Below, in pieces: positions 32,641 to 43,112 of a DNA stretch of 64,000 nucleotides (the first letter of the stretch is position 1; every line of letters begins with the position of its first letter). Source of the stretch: Odiellus spinosus. Taxonomy: Eukaryota; Arthropoda; Arachnida; Opiliones; Phalangiidae. Location of the stretch: the NCBI GenBank assembly GCA_963920705.1, contig CAWUCO010000002.1, forward strand, positions 992,001 to 1,056,000, written 5' to 3'. Below the pieces are notes generated by a model. The model saw only the letters and a program-made list of their open reading frames with translations, searched no databases and was not told the origin of the DNA. The position numbers and the translations under genes were made by a program.

Positions 32641-33540
32641 GGCATTTTTTATCGTTAAAGGAAAATTGCATTTATTGGGTTCTTTTACTAGGGTAGCCCA
32701 CTTCAGCCGTCTAATTTTGACTATTATGTCATATCATGAGTATCCCATAATATTCACCCTAATTCACCGTAATTAAAAAGTTGGAATGATTTTCTTATCA
32801 TTTGATTTTTTAACTTTAATAATATATCTCTTCTCGGCCTATATAAACGAGATTTGCATATTCAGTACTCACAGATGCACTGTACCAATGCGTGGTTTAC
32901 GTTAGCGTTTAAAATTGTGGCGAGCCCTCTCGTTTGTGCAATGGTGACGTCTTCGATTGTTTAGGCAATCGTTTCTCACCTATATTTCGGTGATAAGAGA
33001 CTCATTTCTCACGATCTTTTGGGTAGAGTACTCGAATAAACCGAGGCGATTGAATGTAAATCGCATTACCTAGAAATGTGGCCAATATAATATAGTAAGT
33101 CACTGTAAAAACATTTCACAATGAGAGTTCTAGGGATTAAATATCACTCGAGTTGGACTTCATAGCCTGCCAAGTGCTCGATTACACATGAAATTTATAG
33201 TTTAACGTTTTCAATCTCTACTTTATTTTTTAAAATACTTGAGTTTTGCGACTAGGATGTGCTTTAGATCCAATAGCTTCGTCATTACAACTACGTAATA
33301 ACGTTGCTATTAAGTAGTTGACCAATTATTGAAGTCTGTATCTAAAGCACGTCTAACTCAATTATAATAAAAAATAAAGATTTAGAATTTTAAATAGGAT
33401 ATACGAAACGGAAATTGATGTCGGCGAGTTCAATAAACGGCCACATACTTCTGGTCTCCAGAATTATGTTCTCATGCTGCTTTAAAGAATTGTTTCGCTT
33501 TCCATGCTCATTTTTTGTCGATGCGATTCAATATTATAAA
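32641..33540. other. Spacer with a possible core promoter, no coding exon seen
   Basis: Apart from the TATA/Inr candidate and a loose hairpin (tgctttaga/tctaaagca arms, about 33230-33375), no feature was found. Short frames after the candidate start site stop quickly. Confidence 0.35.
32840..32870 (+). promoter_or_regulatory. Candidate TATA plus arthropod initiator
   Basis: tatataaa (32840-32847) is followed about 24 bp later by tcagtac, matching the arthropod initiator consensus TCAGT. The spacing is slightly shorter than usual. It could drive a 5' non-coding exon of the IR gene at 35876 or an unrelated transcript. Confidence 0.3.
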
Positions 33541-33544
33541 TTTA

Positions 33545-34150
33545 ATCTCTAGCTCGGTCTAGCCCGTCCCTCTTGTAATATTTTAGGTAAGGCTAGGTTA
33601 GTTAATCCCTCGACCTCCCCCGTCCATCTGGTAATCTTTAAGGTGAGGTTAGGTTAGTTAATCCCTCTAATTATCCAATCCCTCCAACTAGTTAATCCTT
33701 AGCTCGGGCTATTTGTAATATTTTAGGTAAGGCTAGGTTAGGTTAGTTAATTCCTCGAATTAGCCCATCGTTCCAACTAGTTAATCCCTCGGGTTACCCA
33801 TTCCATCAAGTAATCTTTAAGGTTAAATTAGGTTAATTAAACCCTGGAAATAGCCCATCCCTCCAACTAGGTAATCCCTATAACTCGGGCTAACCCGTTC
33901 CTCTTGTAGTATTTTAGGTAAGATTAGTTTAGGTTAGTTAATCAATTGAACTAGCCCATCCCTGTTTTACAACTTAGGTAAGGTTAGGTTAGTTAATCTC
34001 TGCCTTTCGAGATTTGTACCAGGGTCTCAATTACGAATAGATTGAAGCCTCAATTAAACGCTTTAATTTTTATTCAGCATTAGTAAGAATTAAAGTTCAA
34101 TAAACCTATAAAGCAAAATAGTGAAATGTGGAAAAGGTGTATATTTTTGG
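33545..34150. mobile_element. Word-array relative with TTAGG-rich core
   Basis: Tandem words tagcccatccctccaactag and ttaatccctcga alternate with aggtaaggttaggttagtta. From about 34020 the sequence matches, inverted, the middle of the element at 29929-30521 (gaagcctcaattaa, gaaatgtgg, ggtgtatatttttgg). Ends not resolved. Confidence 0.5.
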
Positions 34151-34166
34151 AGAAAAAAGGACAGAA

Positions 34167-34673
34167 ATTATACAAAAAAGAGGTTGCTTCGCACCCTTAA
34201 AAAAACTCTTTATCTAACTCGAATCAAACCCGTGAAGGGACAGAAATTATTTGTTAGAGAAAGAGCAATTTCATATCTTTAAAATTATAGTTAGTAGATT
34301 TAGTCTACTACTTCAAAGATTTTATTACTATTATATATTTTCCAAAAAACGGATAAAGACGACCTAGTTAACCATCCTCTCCCATTGATGTTTATTTTAA
34401 ATTCTATCAGTATCACTAATAAAATTAGCTAAAGATGGAGTTACTTTAATGTATATATATTTATCATTAGTCCTAGGTCGTCTTTATCCGTTTTTTGGAA
34501 AATATATAATAGTAATAAAATCTTTGAAGTAGTAGACTAAATCTACTAACTATAATTTTAAAGATATGAAATTGCTCTTTCTCTAACAAATAATTTCTGT
34601 CCCTTCACGGGTTTGATTCGAGTTAGATAAAGAGTTTTTTTAAGGGTGCGAAGCAACCTCTTTTTTGTATAAT
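34167..34673. mobile_element. Perfect fold-back element, 201-bp arms
   Basis: Arms 34167-34367 and 34473-34673 are exact reverse complements over all 201 bases by visual comparison, around a loop of about 105 bp. Ends read ATTATACAAAAAAGAGGTTG. Both sides are flanked by agaa. A related terminus survives at 21920. No mismatch implies very recent origin or ongoing arm conversion. Confidence 0.9.
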
Positions 34674-34974
34674 AGAACCATCTATTATCTTATATTGATA
34701 GAAAAATAAATTCGGTAATTATAAAAAGGTTTTTTGCTGTCTTTTTTTTTAATTAACAATGATATGAGCAATGAGATGAATTAAGAAGGAAACAAAAAGG
34801 TTTGTGTTTTGTTAAAAAAATACTACATGGAATTTAAACTTGTATTTTGAAAAAATATTTTCATTTCAAGGTTTACCAAACTTCAGAAATGAATTTAAAC
34901 ACCAAAAACGTGTCTAAAAATTCTGAAAAAATTCTGAAATACGTTTTTTGGAATGGTGATTTAATTATTTTTGG

Positions 34975-35260
34975 CGCGTTTTCGAGATTGGCGTTCTAGC
35001 TAAAATTTTGGCGCGAAAATTGGATACTTCCCATTTCTGAAAATTCAATTTTTGACCAGGTTTAGCTTCTTTCAACCATAAATTAACAGTTAAAATCGAT
35101 TGAAAAATAATTCGAAGTGTTTAATCTAACTGTTTGGCAATGGTTTTCCAATATTTTCAAATAAATAAAAGCCATTGTAGCGAACACTACCTTAATAAAC
35201 TTATATTCGAAATATTTACAATTGTTACTTGTACGCGCAGTCAACAGCTAGTTACCATTG
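34975..35260. repeat. Gene-upstream duplicated block, copy 1
   Basis: About 280 bp upstream of IR gene A, recurring at 41265-41530 upstream of gene B. It marks the 5' border of the tandem duplication. Both copies keep an open frame with LNKLIFEIFTIVTCTRSQQ here and LNKLIFVIFTILTCTQSQQ there, a hydrophobic stretch that could be part of a signal-peptide exon. The ATG present here is lost in the other copy, and no good donor was found, so a 5' exon is only a suggestion. Confidence 0.5.
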
Positions 35261-35439
35261 ACCGGCAAAACGTGGAGCTTTTGTTGTTGCGTACACGCAA
35301 CAAAAAACTCTATAAAACGTGATAGTTTTTACTTTGAATGGGGAATATTATTTCTTATATTTAAATTCTGAGTCTGATTCTCTGAAAACAATAGGAAAAA
35401 AATGGGCTTATTTTTGATTTTTTTTTAATACCTTTAGGA

Positions 35440-35820
35440 TATCTATCCAGTAAAGTATGGTAACACGCTCATTTCAATAGATTTATCCATTGATAACTAG
35501 GCTTTTTTACGTATTTTAATCACAGATAAATGAAGTTAATTTAAATCCAGAAATTATATAAACAGAATCGTATTCAATTCTGGATACGAATTAGACCCGG
35601 AGATAAAATTTTAATTAATAAACGAATCATCCATAAATTTATTCGAACGGATAACGGGCCGAGATAAAAATAAGACGTTTCTCGAAATCCGTAATATTGA
35701 ATGAAATATAATAATTCCATTTTGTTCATCTAAATCGAAAGGAACAGTTCTAGCTTCGAGATCTCAATTTTGGGTTAAAATAGACGAAGAAACTCTTTGG
35801 TTTGAAATTGTTGATAATTA
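35440..35820. mobile_element. Partial AT-rich MITE
   Basis: Matches the interior of the GAGCTC-ended element at 57496-58036 (tccattgataactaggcttt, acgaattagacccggagata, aaggaacagttctagctt) but lacks the GAGCTC termini. It is inserted just upstream of exon 1 of gene A. Confidence 0.55.
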
Positions 35821-35875
35821 AAACTAGACCTTTGCTGATAGTATTAAGTTATATAATGATTTTGAAGAATTAGCC

Positions 35876-38800
35876 ATGACAGGTGATTCTATGCGTATAA
35901 GAGCTACCCATATCGATTTGGCCTTCGAGATTAACAATGTGGAAGAATTGTCGTTTTCTGGTTATACTGGAATAATGTATCAATCTATTCTACGCAAAAT
36001 AAGAAATTCGTGAGTGAAATTTTTCACTACACATTTTGTATATTTTTTATCACAGTTTTTAATATTTATTAAAATTATTAACCACGATGATATTTAAATT
36101 TAATTAACTTTTATTTATGAGAAGGATACTCGCGAGAGTTAGTCAAATTTTGAGCTTTAATTAAAAACCGCGAATTATTATTCTCTTAAATAAACGTTAA
36201 TTAAATTAATTATTTTAGATTTCCAATTAATTTTAATAAATAAATTATGTTTTAGGGGTATCAACGTTAATGTATCTCAACATTCCGTTGAAGAAAAGGC
36301 GTCACTATTGAATGCTAACGTAAGTTTATTTGTTTTAAATTGTAACTAACAGTTAAAATATACGAATTAAATCACCAAAGGTTTCGTACTAACTTCTAAT
36401 TAAATAATCTTAATTTGTAAATTAAATTCGAAGAAATTTCAAGGCTGTAAAAATTCAGAAAAATGCGATTAACGCTGATATCGAGTTAGGCTTAGCGAAT
36501 TCAGTTCGTAACTTCAGTAATTAAATACGAATTATCTCGGTAACTTTGGAGAGTTTTCATACGATACACTCTTATTATATTTTCATGGATTTAATATTTT
36601 GACTCCTATTATCGCCTGAAAATTAGGTTAAAATCATTGTATTGTTTTAAGGAAACGGATATCGCGATACCATTTCACCAACCCATGTTGGAAACTGAAT
36701 TTTCATCAGAAAATTTCGAATGGGGAGGGTTATTCTATTCAATGGAGAACAATATTATCTCTGGTGGAAAGATTGGAGTCAAATATGATCCTTTTCAAAT
36801 CATAAATGTTTTTCAAACGAAGGTAAATGTTGGCACGTAACAAAATAAACATTAAATGCCTGGAGAGTGCGAAATCCTAGGCCTTGGCATGGTAGAAATT
36901 GAAAAAACCAGAAACCGATGAAACCCTCCTTTGAAGTCTATTACTCCCGGGTCTTGTCTACCCCTCTCTGTGTGGGCTAGTAGATATTTTCGGAGCGGGA
37001 GTTCGTCAGGCAAGCAAAATAATTTTAGACCGTTTTCGTCCCGCTTAACGAGCCGCGCGCCCTCCAGCGTGTGTCTCTGGAGTCCTAAATCTGCCACAAT
37101 ATGGCTGCGTCGAAGAGAGTCAACGAAATTTTTTCAATAGAGGCCAAGCCCCAACCGCTGTTTATTAACCGCTTCTCAAACTTTATAAATTGTTATTTTT
37201 TGGATTAGGAAACCTAAGGTAAGTTATTCCTTTCACTTCTCGCCACGAAAGTAAATGTAAAAATTCGGCCCAGTCGTTCACGGGAGAGCTGAAAGACGCG
37301 ATGTCATACGCCGATACGTTACGCCGCTACCTAAGGAAAAAACTCGGTGCGCTGCCGTCGAAATACGCTGTCACGCTCACGCCCCTGCCGGGTTTTGTAT
37401 TCGCGGCGTCTAAGTGACTTAGCTACCATATGTACGTCGGGTTAGACTTAGACTAAGTCTAACCCGACGTACATATGGTAGCTTGGAGGATATTGCTTGT
37501 GATTCTGGAGTGGTAAACAGGGTGGGCCATGCGCGTTACAGTACTTTCCAGGACCTAAGATTGTAGAGCCATCTATCGCGCGATTTTAAGTTTTATTTGT
37601 ACATTTTTGCCTGAATTGTCTTCTGCTTGAACTCCTTGAGGTTAAGGCTTAGTTCCACGTGTAAGACTGTGATGATATCAGATATTGAGAGATTGCTTCT
37701 CTCGCTCTTTCAGATATTTTTTCTGATTTTAAGTTTTTAATAAGAAGGAGTTTCGAATTTCTTAAATGGCAAGGTTAGGCATATTTAGTGATTGTATAAA
37801 AGTACTTATTGTGCTGCAATACTTCGTGACTAACAGATACGTCCAAACACGCGACGCCTAAACCTAGGCCTAAACTAACGTTTTCTAAGGCCGAGAGCAG
37901 ACGATACAATTTGAAACTCAAAGCTTTCTTAGCCCACCAGGTGGCACTTACAGCGGACGTCCTGGTTTTTACTGTGTTAGGCATGGGATAAGCTCTCTGT
38001 ACTATTCGTACCGTATTTTCCATTCCATACTACTTCTCTCTTCCAAGCTTGGAGCTCGTCAAAAAAAACGTCGTCGTTTGTGGAGAGAGAGAATTTCCAA
38101 TTTTCCGTAGACTGGGGGTATGAAGTAAGATCCCTCCAATCTCGTAAAATTGGGAATTTTACCCATAGAGAGAGGAGCGCTATATGCAACATTAGAATAG
38201 TTTACTTCAAAGGAGGGTTTCATCGGCTTCTGAAAAATCAAATCACCAAGTACTAAGCCACTATTATATCTGAATATTGCATAATAATTTCTTTATCTCG
38301 TCTCAGGTGTGGATTTGCATATTTTACTTTATTATTTTGTCATCATTTGTTCTGGCGGTTTCCAATTTTGTCAACGTACCACAAACCCGAAAATCTTCGA
38401 TCGTAAAACAAGTTGTTAATTCAGCGCTAGTTATTTTAGCTCTACTTTGCAATCAAGGTAGGTTATGAAAAGGATAGTCTTAAAAATCATTACCCCTGTC
38501 TGGCTCGAGTGATTTGGACGCTTTGGGTCCTTTCGACCGAATTCCCATTCGACCGAACCCAATCCCATTCGACCGAAAAACCCGCGCTTTGGCGGTTTTT
38601 GAAATTTTTGGGGTATTTCCAAGGTATAACCTAACCTAACCTAACCTAACCTTTCAAATAAATATTATTTAAAACTGCATTATTGTACTTTTTTTTACTA
38701 CCGTTTACGTACGAAGAACCTAGCTTATCAAAAGTTCCATTCAACGTATTACATATATAATTATGCGTATGCTTCTATTCGATTGAATTAAATTTTTGAA

Positions 38801-41058
38801 TTTATTAGCCCATTCGGTCGAATGGGAAGAAACCTTTTTCCCAGCCCAATGGGCTAGAAATTGCAGCTATTCGGCCGAATGGGATTTCGTTCATATGGGA
38901 ATTCGGTCGAAAGAGCATATACCATTTGGACTCTTCCTGGATATTTTGAGCGATAAGGGGCGTTGTTTACTCTTGATCCATTTGTCAATATAGATTTCTA
39001 AATATTATAATAGGATCAGACAGAATTAGTAAAGTAATTTAAAGCTAATTTTTCATTTTATTTCGACGAGCAGGTGTTGGATTATCATTCCGTTCATATT
39101 CTCAGCGAATTCTTCGAAACGCTTGCTTAATTGCCGCATTTGCAATATATTATTTCGCGTGTTGCAATTTGTTGACGTCTTTGTCTTCGGCCGAAAAGCC
39201 AAAATACATAAACAATCTTCAGGATTTGCTTTCTACACCACAAAGCACATTTTACATGGCCCGATACTCGTTTCTTTACAAGCTGTTCAGCGTGAGTAAA
39301 CGTTTATTCAAGGCGGTAGTAGTATCCTGTCTCTCGCGTGGGTGGGCACGCTGTATGTCAGATGGGGAGGGGTCTTGGATAATATGGTGGTGACATCTTC
39401 GCGTTTATAATATACGTTATAATATACGTTTCTTATAGTAACTAGATAAAAAATTAAACTCAAAATATTTAAATTATACGTCCGTCTTTTACAGTTCGTC
39501 GGAAGTAAAGTTCTAGCGATATTAGAACGCCAGATAGGTACGGAAATGATCAAATTTCGATTAAGTTATTTTTAAACATTATTCGCTAATCTCTCGCGTT
39601 ATAATTATCAAAATTACATCACGCACTAAAGAAGATTTTAATTCAAATTTAAGTGAAAACAGCGAACTGATAGCGTTTGTAATTGATTTGTTAATAGCAA
39701 GAATAGATTTAACACAAGAATATGGAAGAGCTATACCTTTGTCCGCGCGCTAGTCTCAAGCGGATGGAGCCTACGGAGGTCTTACGCCGCGCCTCATGTC
39801 ACGTGCGCAGGAAGCGGTTGGCTGTTTTCTACGACAAGTGCGGGGGGGGGGAGGATATCAGGCTGCGGGGATAGGCGCTGCCGGCAGAGTTAGCTCTGTG
39901 TCGCGGACCTCGAAAGCTCGTGATAGGGTGAAAATCATAACGCGTATAACGTCAAATCTAGTAAGCTCCACCCGCTCGAAACTAGCGTTATACCAGAGGA
40001 TATTCTTGCGTCGAATCTATTCTTGTTAATAGGTATAGCAAATGACTTTTTTTGATGAGTTACCCATGGACGTAAGCGATTCTCGCGAAAATATCCAAGA
40101 CTAATATTGAACGTTTATTGAATAGAACTCTGATTTGCCATTGGAGAAAGCGGCTTACGAGCAATCAGTAAGAACAGGGGGTTTATGCGATTCGATAAAT
40201 GATATAGCCAACGAAGCTATGGAAAATATTCAAAAAGGAACCGGCGTTTTTCTGTTTTACAAATCATTACTGCTCAAAGAAATGACTACGTTAGTACTTT
40301 TATTGGATGAAGATACGTTCTTGCATATTTCCGAAGAGCCAGTACAAATAGAATGGTTTAGTATTCCAAGTCGAAAAGGATTTAACAAAACACTCAAGGA
40401 ATTATTCTACCGAAGGTAAATGAGAATAAAATAGAATGAAAACAATTTGATTTTCTTATTTGGGCTAGACAATATCAAAAGTCTATGACTTTATTCCATA
40501 AAAGTGAACAGCGAAGGCCCTGGTAAATGTACCGACCGATTCCGATTCAAGACGCTCTAACGGCCCGCCTAAATTCCGTCCCTATCTCGTGACTTAAAAT
40601 ATCGATGAATTTTTTGGCTATTTTTAAGTGATGGGCTATGACATAAACTGAACCTTCGCTGATAGTATTAAGGTACGGTGCGTTGTTTAATTTTACGGAA
40701 TACGGAATAGTTAATCGAATAGATTCGAATACCCACACCGCACCCCTCTAAATTAAAACGGTGCTCTTAATTCCATCCTCGCAGCGTATCGTGGTACGTC
40801 GAATCAGGATCTTTCGACCAAGACTTTATGAGTGGTCACAATTTCGGAATTCAGTTCCTGGAAGATTGTCACGCCCGAAACAGAGAGCCAATTCAAGGAA
40901 TGGTGATGAACAATATGATACTGCCATTAATAATCCTCGCCTGTGGTTGGTTGCTGGCTGTGACTCAAATATTTGGATGGCCGCCATTTCGTCGAAGAAA
41001 TAAGTCACGAATTATAACGCGCGTGGCTCTGATTTCACGACTCCAGGACACTTTTTGA
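35876..41058 (+). CDS. Ionotropic receptor gene A
   Basis: Seven exons with GT-AG borders and matching phases: 35876-36009, 36256-36319, 36652-36822, 38307-38457, 39074-39291, 40126-40415 and 40785-41058. They give an open 433-codon frame ending TGA. Domains: S1 half (residues 1-123, including SFSGYTGIMYQSILRKIRNS and GGLFYSMENNIISGGKIGVK); TM1 124-143 (VWICIFYFIILSSFVLAVSN); pore 159-174 ending LLCNQG; TM2 about 190-210 followed by NLLTSLSSAEKPKYINNLQD; S2 (EEPVQIEWFSIPSRKGFNK); TM3 about 383-403 (ILPLIILACGWLLAVTQI); and a basic tail. This is the half-receptor plan of arthropod IRs, ligand-gated cation channel subunits of chemosensory neurons. No signal peptide is encoded, so a 5' exon is missing from the model. 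The acceptor used by B and C before exon 1 is gaa here instead of an AG. Introns 3 and 4 carry transposons absent from gene B. Confidence 0.85.
36909..38232. mobile_element. 1.3-kb element in gene A intron 3, about 7-bp TSD
   Basis: Inverted ends CAGAAACCGATGAAACCCTC and its near-complement. Flanks are aaaaaac (36902-36908) and aaaaatc (38233-38239). Gene B has the uninterrupted site at about 48186 (attgaaaaaacaaatcacc), a direct empty-site proof. A 338-bp relative is at 52928-53265. The centre holds a GC-rich fragment of the 16664-18346 family and a perfect palindrome. Confidence 0.85.
37240..37483. repeat. Nested GC-rich fragment plus perfect palindrome
   Basis: 37240-37420 matches the right subterminal part of the element at 16664-18346 (gttcacgggagagctgaaag, gtcatacgccgata, aaaaaactcgg, attcgcggcgtc). 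Directly after it, 37421-37483 is a perfect palindrome with 30-bp arms (AGCTACCATATGTACGTCGG inward) and a 3-base centre gac. Confidence 0.7.
38520..38923. mobile_element. Word-array element, CGACCGAA type, in gene A intron 4
   Basis: Ends GCTTTGGGTCCTTTCGACCG and, read inward from the right, GGTATATGCTCTTTCGACCG. Arms are built from CGACCGAATTCCCATT words facing a CCTAACC tract (38628-38654). Perfect 8-bp flanks atttggac (38512-38519 and 38924-38931). Gene B at about 48480 has a single atttggac-type site with no insertion, proving that this unit moved as a transposon. Confidence 0.85.
39770..39940. other. GC-rich patch in gene A intron 5
   Basis: GC-rich sequence (cgcctcatgtcacgtgcgca, a run of nine G, tgccggcagagttagctctg) replaces sequence found in gene B. 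Probably an inserted element of unknown type. No ends resolved. Confidence 0.3.
40485..40680. repeat. Small intronic repeat family
   Basis: The block ttccataaaagtgaac, gcgaaggccctggtaaatgt and attcaagacgctctaacgg recurs in gene C introns and 3' flank (about 61605-61640, inverted at 61855-61920, and 62335-62410). A companion string, cttcgctgatagtatta, occurs here and at 35830. A short dispersed element restricted to this cluster, as far as visible. Confidence 0.5.
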
Positions 41059-41264
41059 TTTTATTTTCGTAATCACTGTTTCAAAAAACCGAATTTTTGT
41101 AGACGTTTTTGGTGTTTAAATTAATTTCTAAAGTTTGGTAAAGTTTTAATTTTAGTAAATATAAAATCGGACAAATCATATTACTTCAGGCTTCAACAGT
41201 GCTTGTATTGTGGTAACATTAAAAGAATTTAATAATAGGAGATTACAAGCGCTGTTGAAGGCGA

Positions 41265-41530
41265 TTTCGAGTTGGCGTTCTAGCTACAATTTTGGTGCGA
41301 ATTTTTCCCATTTCTGAAAATTCAATTTTAGACCAGGTTTAGCTTCTTTCGACCATAAATTAACAGTTAAAATCGATTGAAAAATATTAGAAGTGTTTAA
41401 TGTAACTGTTTGGCAAAGGTTTTCCAATATTTTGAAATAAATAAAAGCCATTGTAGCGAACACTACCTTAATAAACTTATCTTCGTAATATTTACAATTC
41501 TTACTTGTACACAGAGTCAACAACTAGTGT
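41265..41530. repeat. Gene-upstream duplicated block, copy 2
   Basis: Counterpart of 34975-35260, here at the 5' side of gene B and separated from it by the MITE 41976-42511 and the 28-bp satellite. It begins about 200 bp after the stop codon of gene A, giving the tandem-duplication junction. Confidence 0.6.
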
Positions 41531-41975
41531 TCTAAAAAATAGCTTAGTTAACCATTAACCAGCAAGCTCTTTTAGTAATGTACACGCAACCAAAAAATAC
41601 TATAAACCGTGATCTTATTGAGTTGGGAATATTATTTCTCGCGTTTAAATTCTCTGAAAACAAGTTAGTTACATTTTTAATCAATTCATTTAGAGTGAGA
41701 TTGTCCAAATGGAAACTGAGTAGCATATAATGAAAGATTAATAATATTTGGGCATTAAAAACGCTGTTGAAGGCTGGAATAATATGATTGGTTCGATTTT
41801 ATATTTACTAAAATTCAAACTTTACCAAACCAAATTAATTTAAACAACAAAAAATTTTCTGAATTTTGGTAAAATATGAATTTTAGTAAATATAAATTAT
41901 TATTTCAGCCTTTAACAGCGCTTGTCATGGTCCTAACATTAAAAGAATGGGCCGGCGTTTGATGCCTAAGACCTT

Positions 41976-42511
41976 GAGCTCGGAATTCGTATAATTTTTA
42001 TTAATTGGATAAAATCTACTAAATTCTGATGTATATTATCTGTTTGATTAAAAATAGACTATTTTTCATTCGAATTAACTTATTCGAAGATAAAGTAAAA
42101 AACGTAACCCGTTTTTATCCGAAAATGAATATATCTTAGAATATTATCCGCGTTATACGTTCGGATAAAAATTTAATTCAAAATTTATTTTCGTGAAAAA
42201 TAACGAATAAAAAGATGATTTTTCGCTGTTTTTTTATTTTCTTCGAATTAAAAGTCATTTTGAAATATGTTTCTTATATTTTAGACTAATTCTGGAAACG
42301 AGAATTTTTTTATCCATAGTTATACGTTTGAATACGAGTAATTTGTAGATAGATAAAGCGCCAAAGGCTTATCTTCGGGTAAACCCTATACGTTTAACAA
42401 TTATACGAATATAGAAATTTCACGTTTTAGTTACAAATAATTTATCCTAAAATAAAATATCTGAAAATATACGAATAACGGAAGATAATGGATCGATCCG
42501 ATTCCGAGCTC
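41976..42511. mobile_element. GAGCTC MITE, copy 1
   Basis: One end reads GAGCTCGGAATTCGTATAAT; the other, read inward, GAGCTCGGAATCGGATCGAT. AT-rich 536-bp interior, non-coding. Copies 2 and 3 show TA on both flanks, pointing to a Tc1/mariner-type mover. Related copies: 56606-57124 (inverted), 57496-58036, 62779-63116. Confidence 0.75.
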
Positions 42512-43112
42512 TAGTTAGGTTAATTAATCTTAAATATTATACTACCCCTTTAAAAATTAATATTCGTGTATAATTCGTTGCCTGAAATTACTGTCGTCTT
42601 ATTCTCTCATGTACTGGTCACCCGAACAACGAACATCTACACGGTTTACAATCAATTTCTTTAACAAGTACCACCGCCAAACATTTAATTTGATTCTGTT
42701 TTGAGCCTTATACATCTACAATATTTCGTTTCTGTCTTAACTAAATGAGCAAACATCTTTTATTTATTCAAAAGTAGTTAGCATTAAGTTCTTTGTGATA
42801 CAACTTATATCATAGAAACCAGTTACCTAGGAGAAGTAATGTGACGTCATAAGGAGTTCGCGTTAAAATAATTAAAATATTTTAATATTTTAAATTCGTT
42901 TTCTTTTTATTTAAAGGTGAGATCCGCGTTTTTTTAAAGGTATATTGAAGCTAATTCGCGCTTCCTAAAGGGATAATGATGGGAAATATTTGATTTGGCC
43001 TGTTTTTTTGGTATGTTTTTTAACACACGAGTTTCTTTAAAGGGTCATGTATTAATTAAAAATCAGTTGGGCTACCCATTCAACTAGAAGTGAAGGCTTT
43101 ATGTGAAAGATA
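42512..43112. other. AT-rich spacer
   Basis: No exon or repeat recognised before the satellite array. Confidence 0.3.

Noticed and set aside
36852-37140. Frames on both strands inside gene A intron 3
   Set aside because: Lie in the 1.3-kb inserted element, absent from gene B, with no recognisable motif.
39484-39566. Possible extra IR exon (FVGSKVLAILERQIG, after ttttacag) shared by genes A and B
   Set aside because: The B copy (49079-49177) lacks the AG acceptor and has indels that shift the frame, and exons 5 and 6 join in phase without it.
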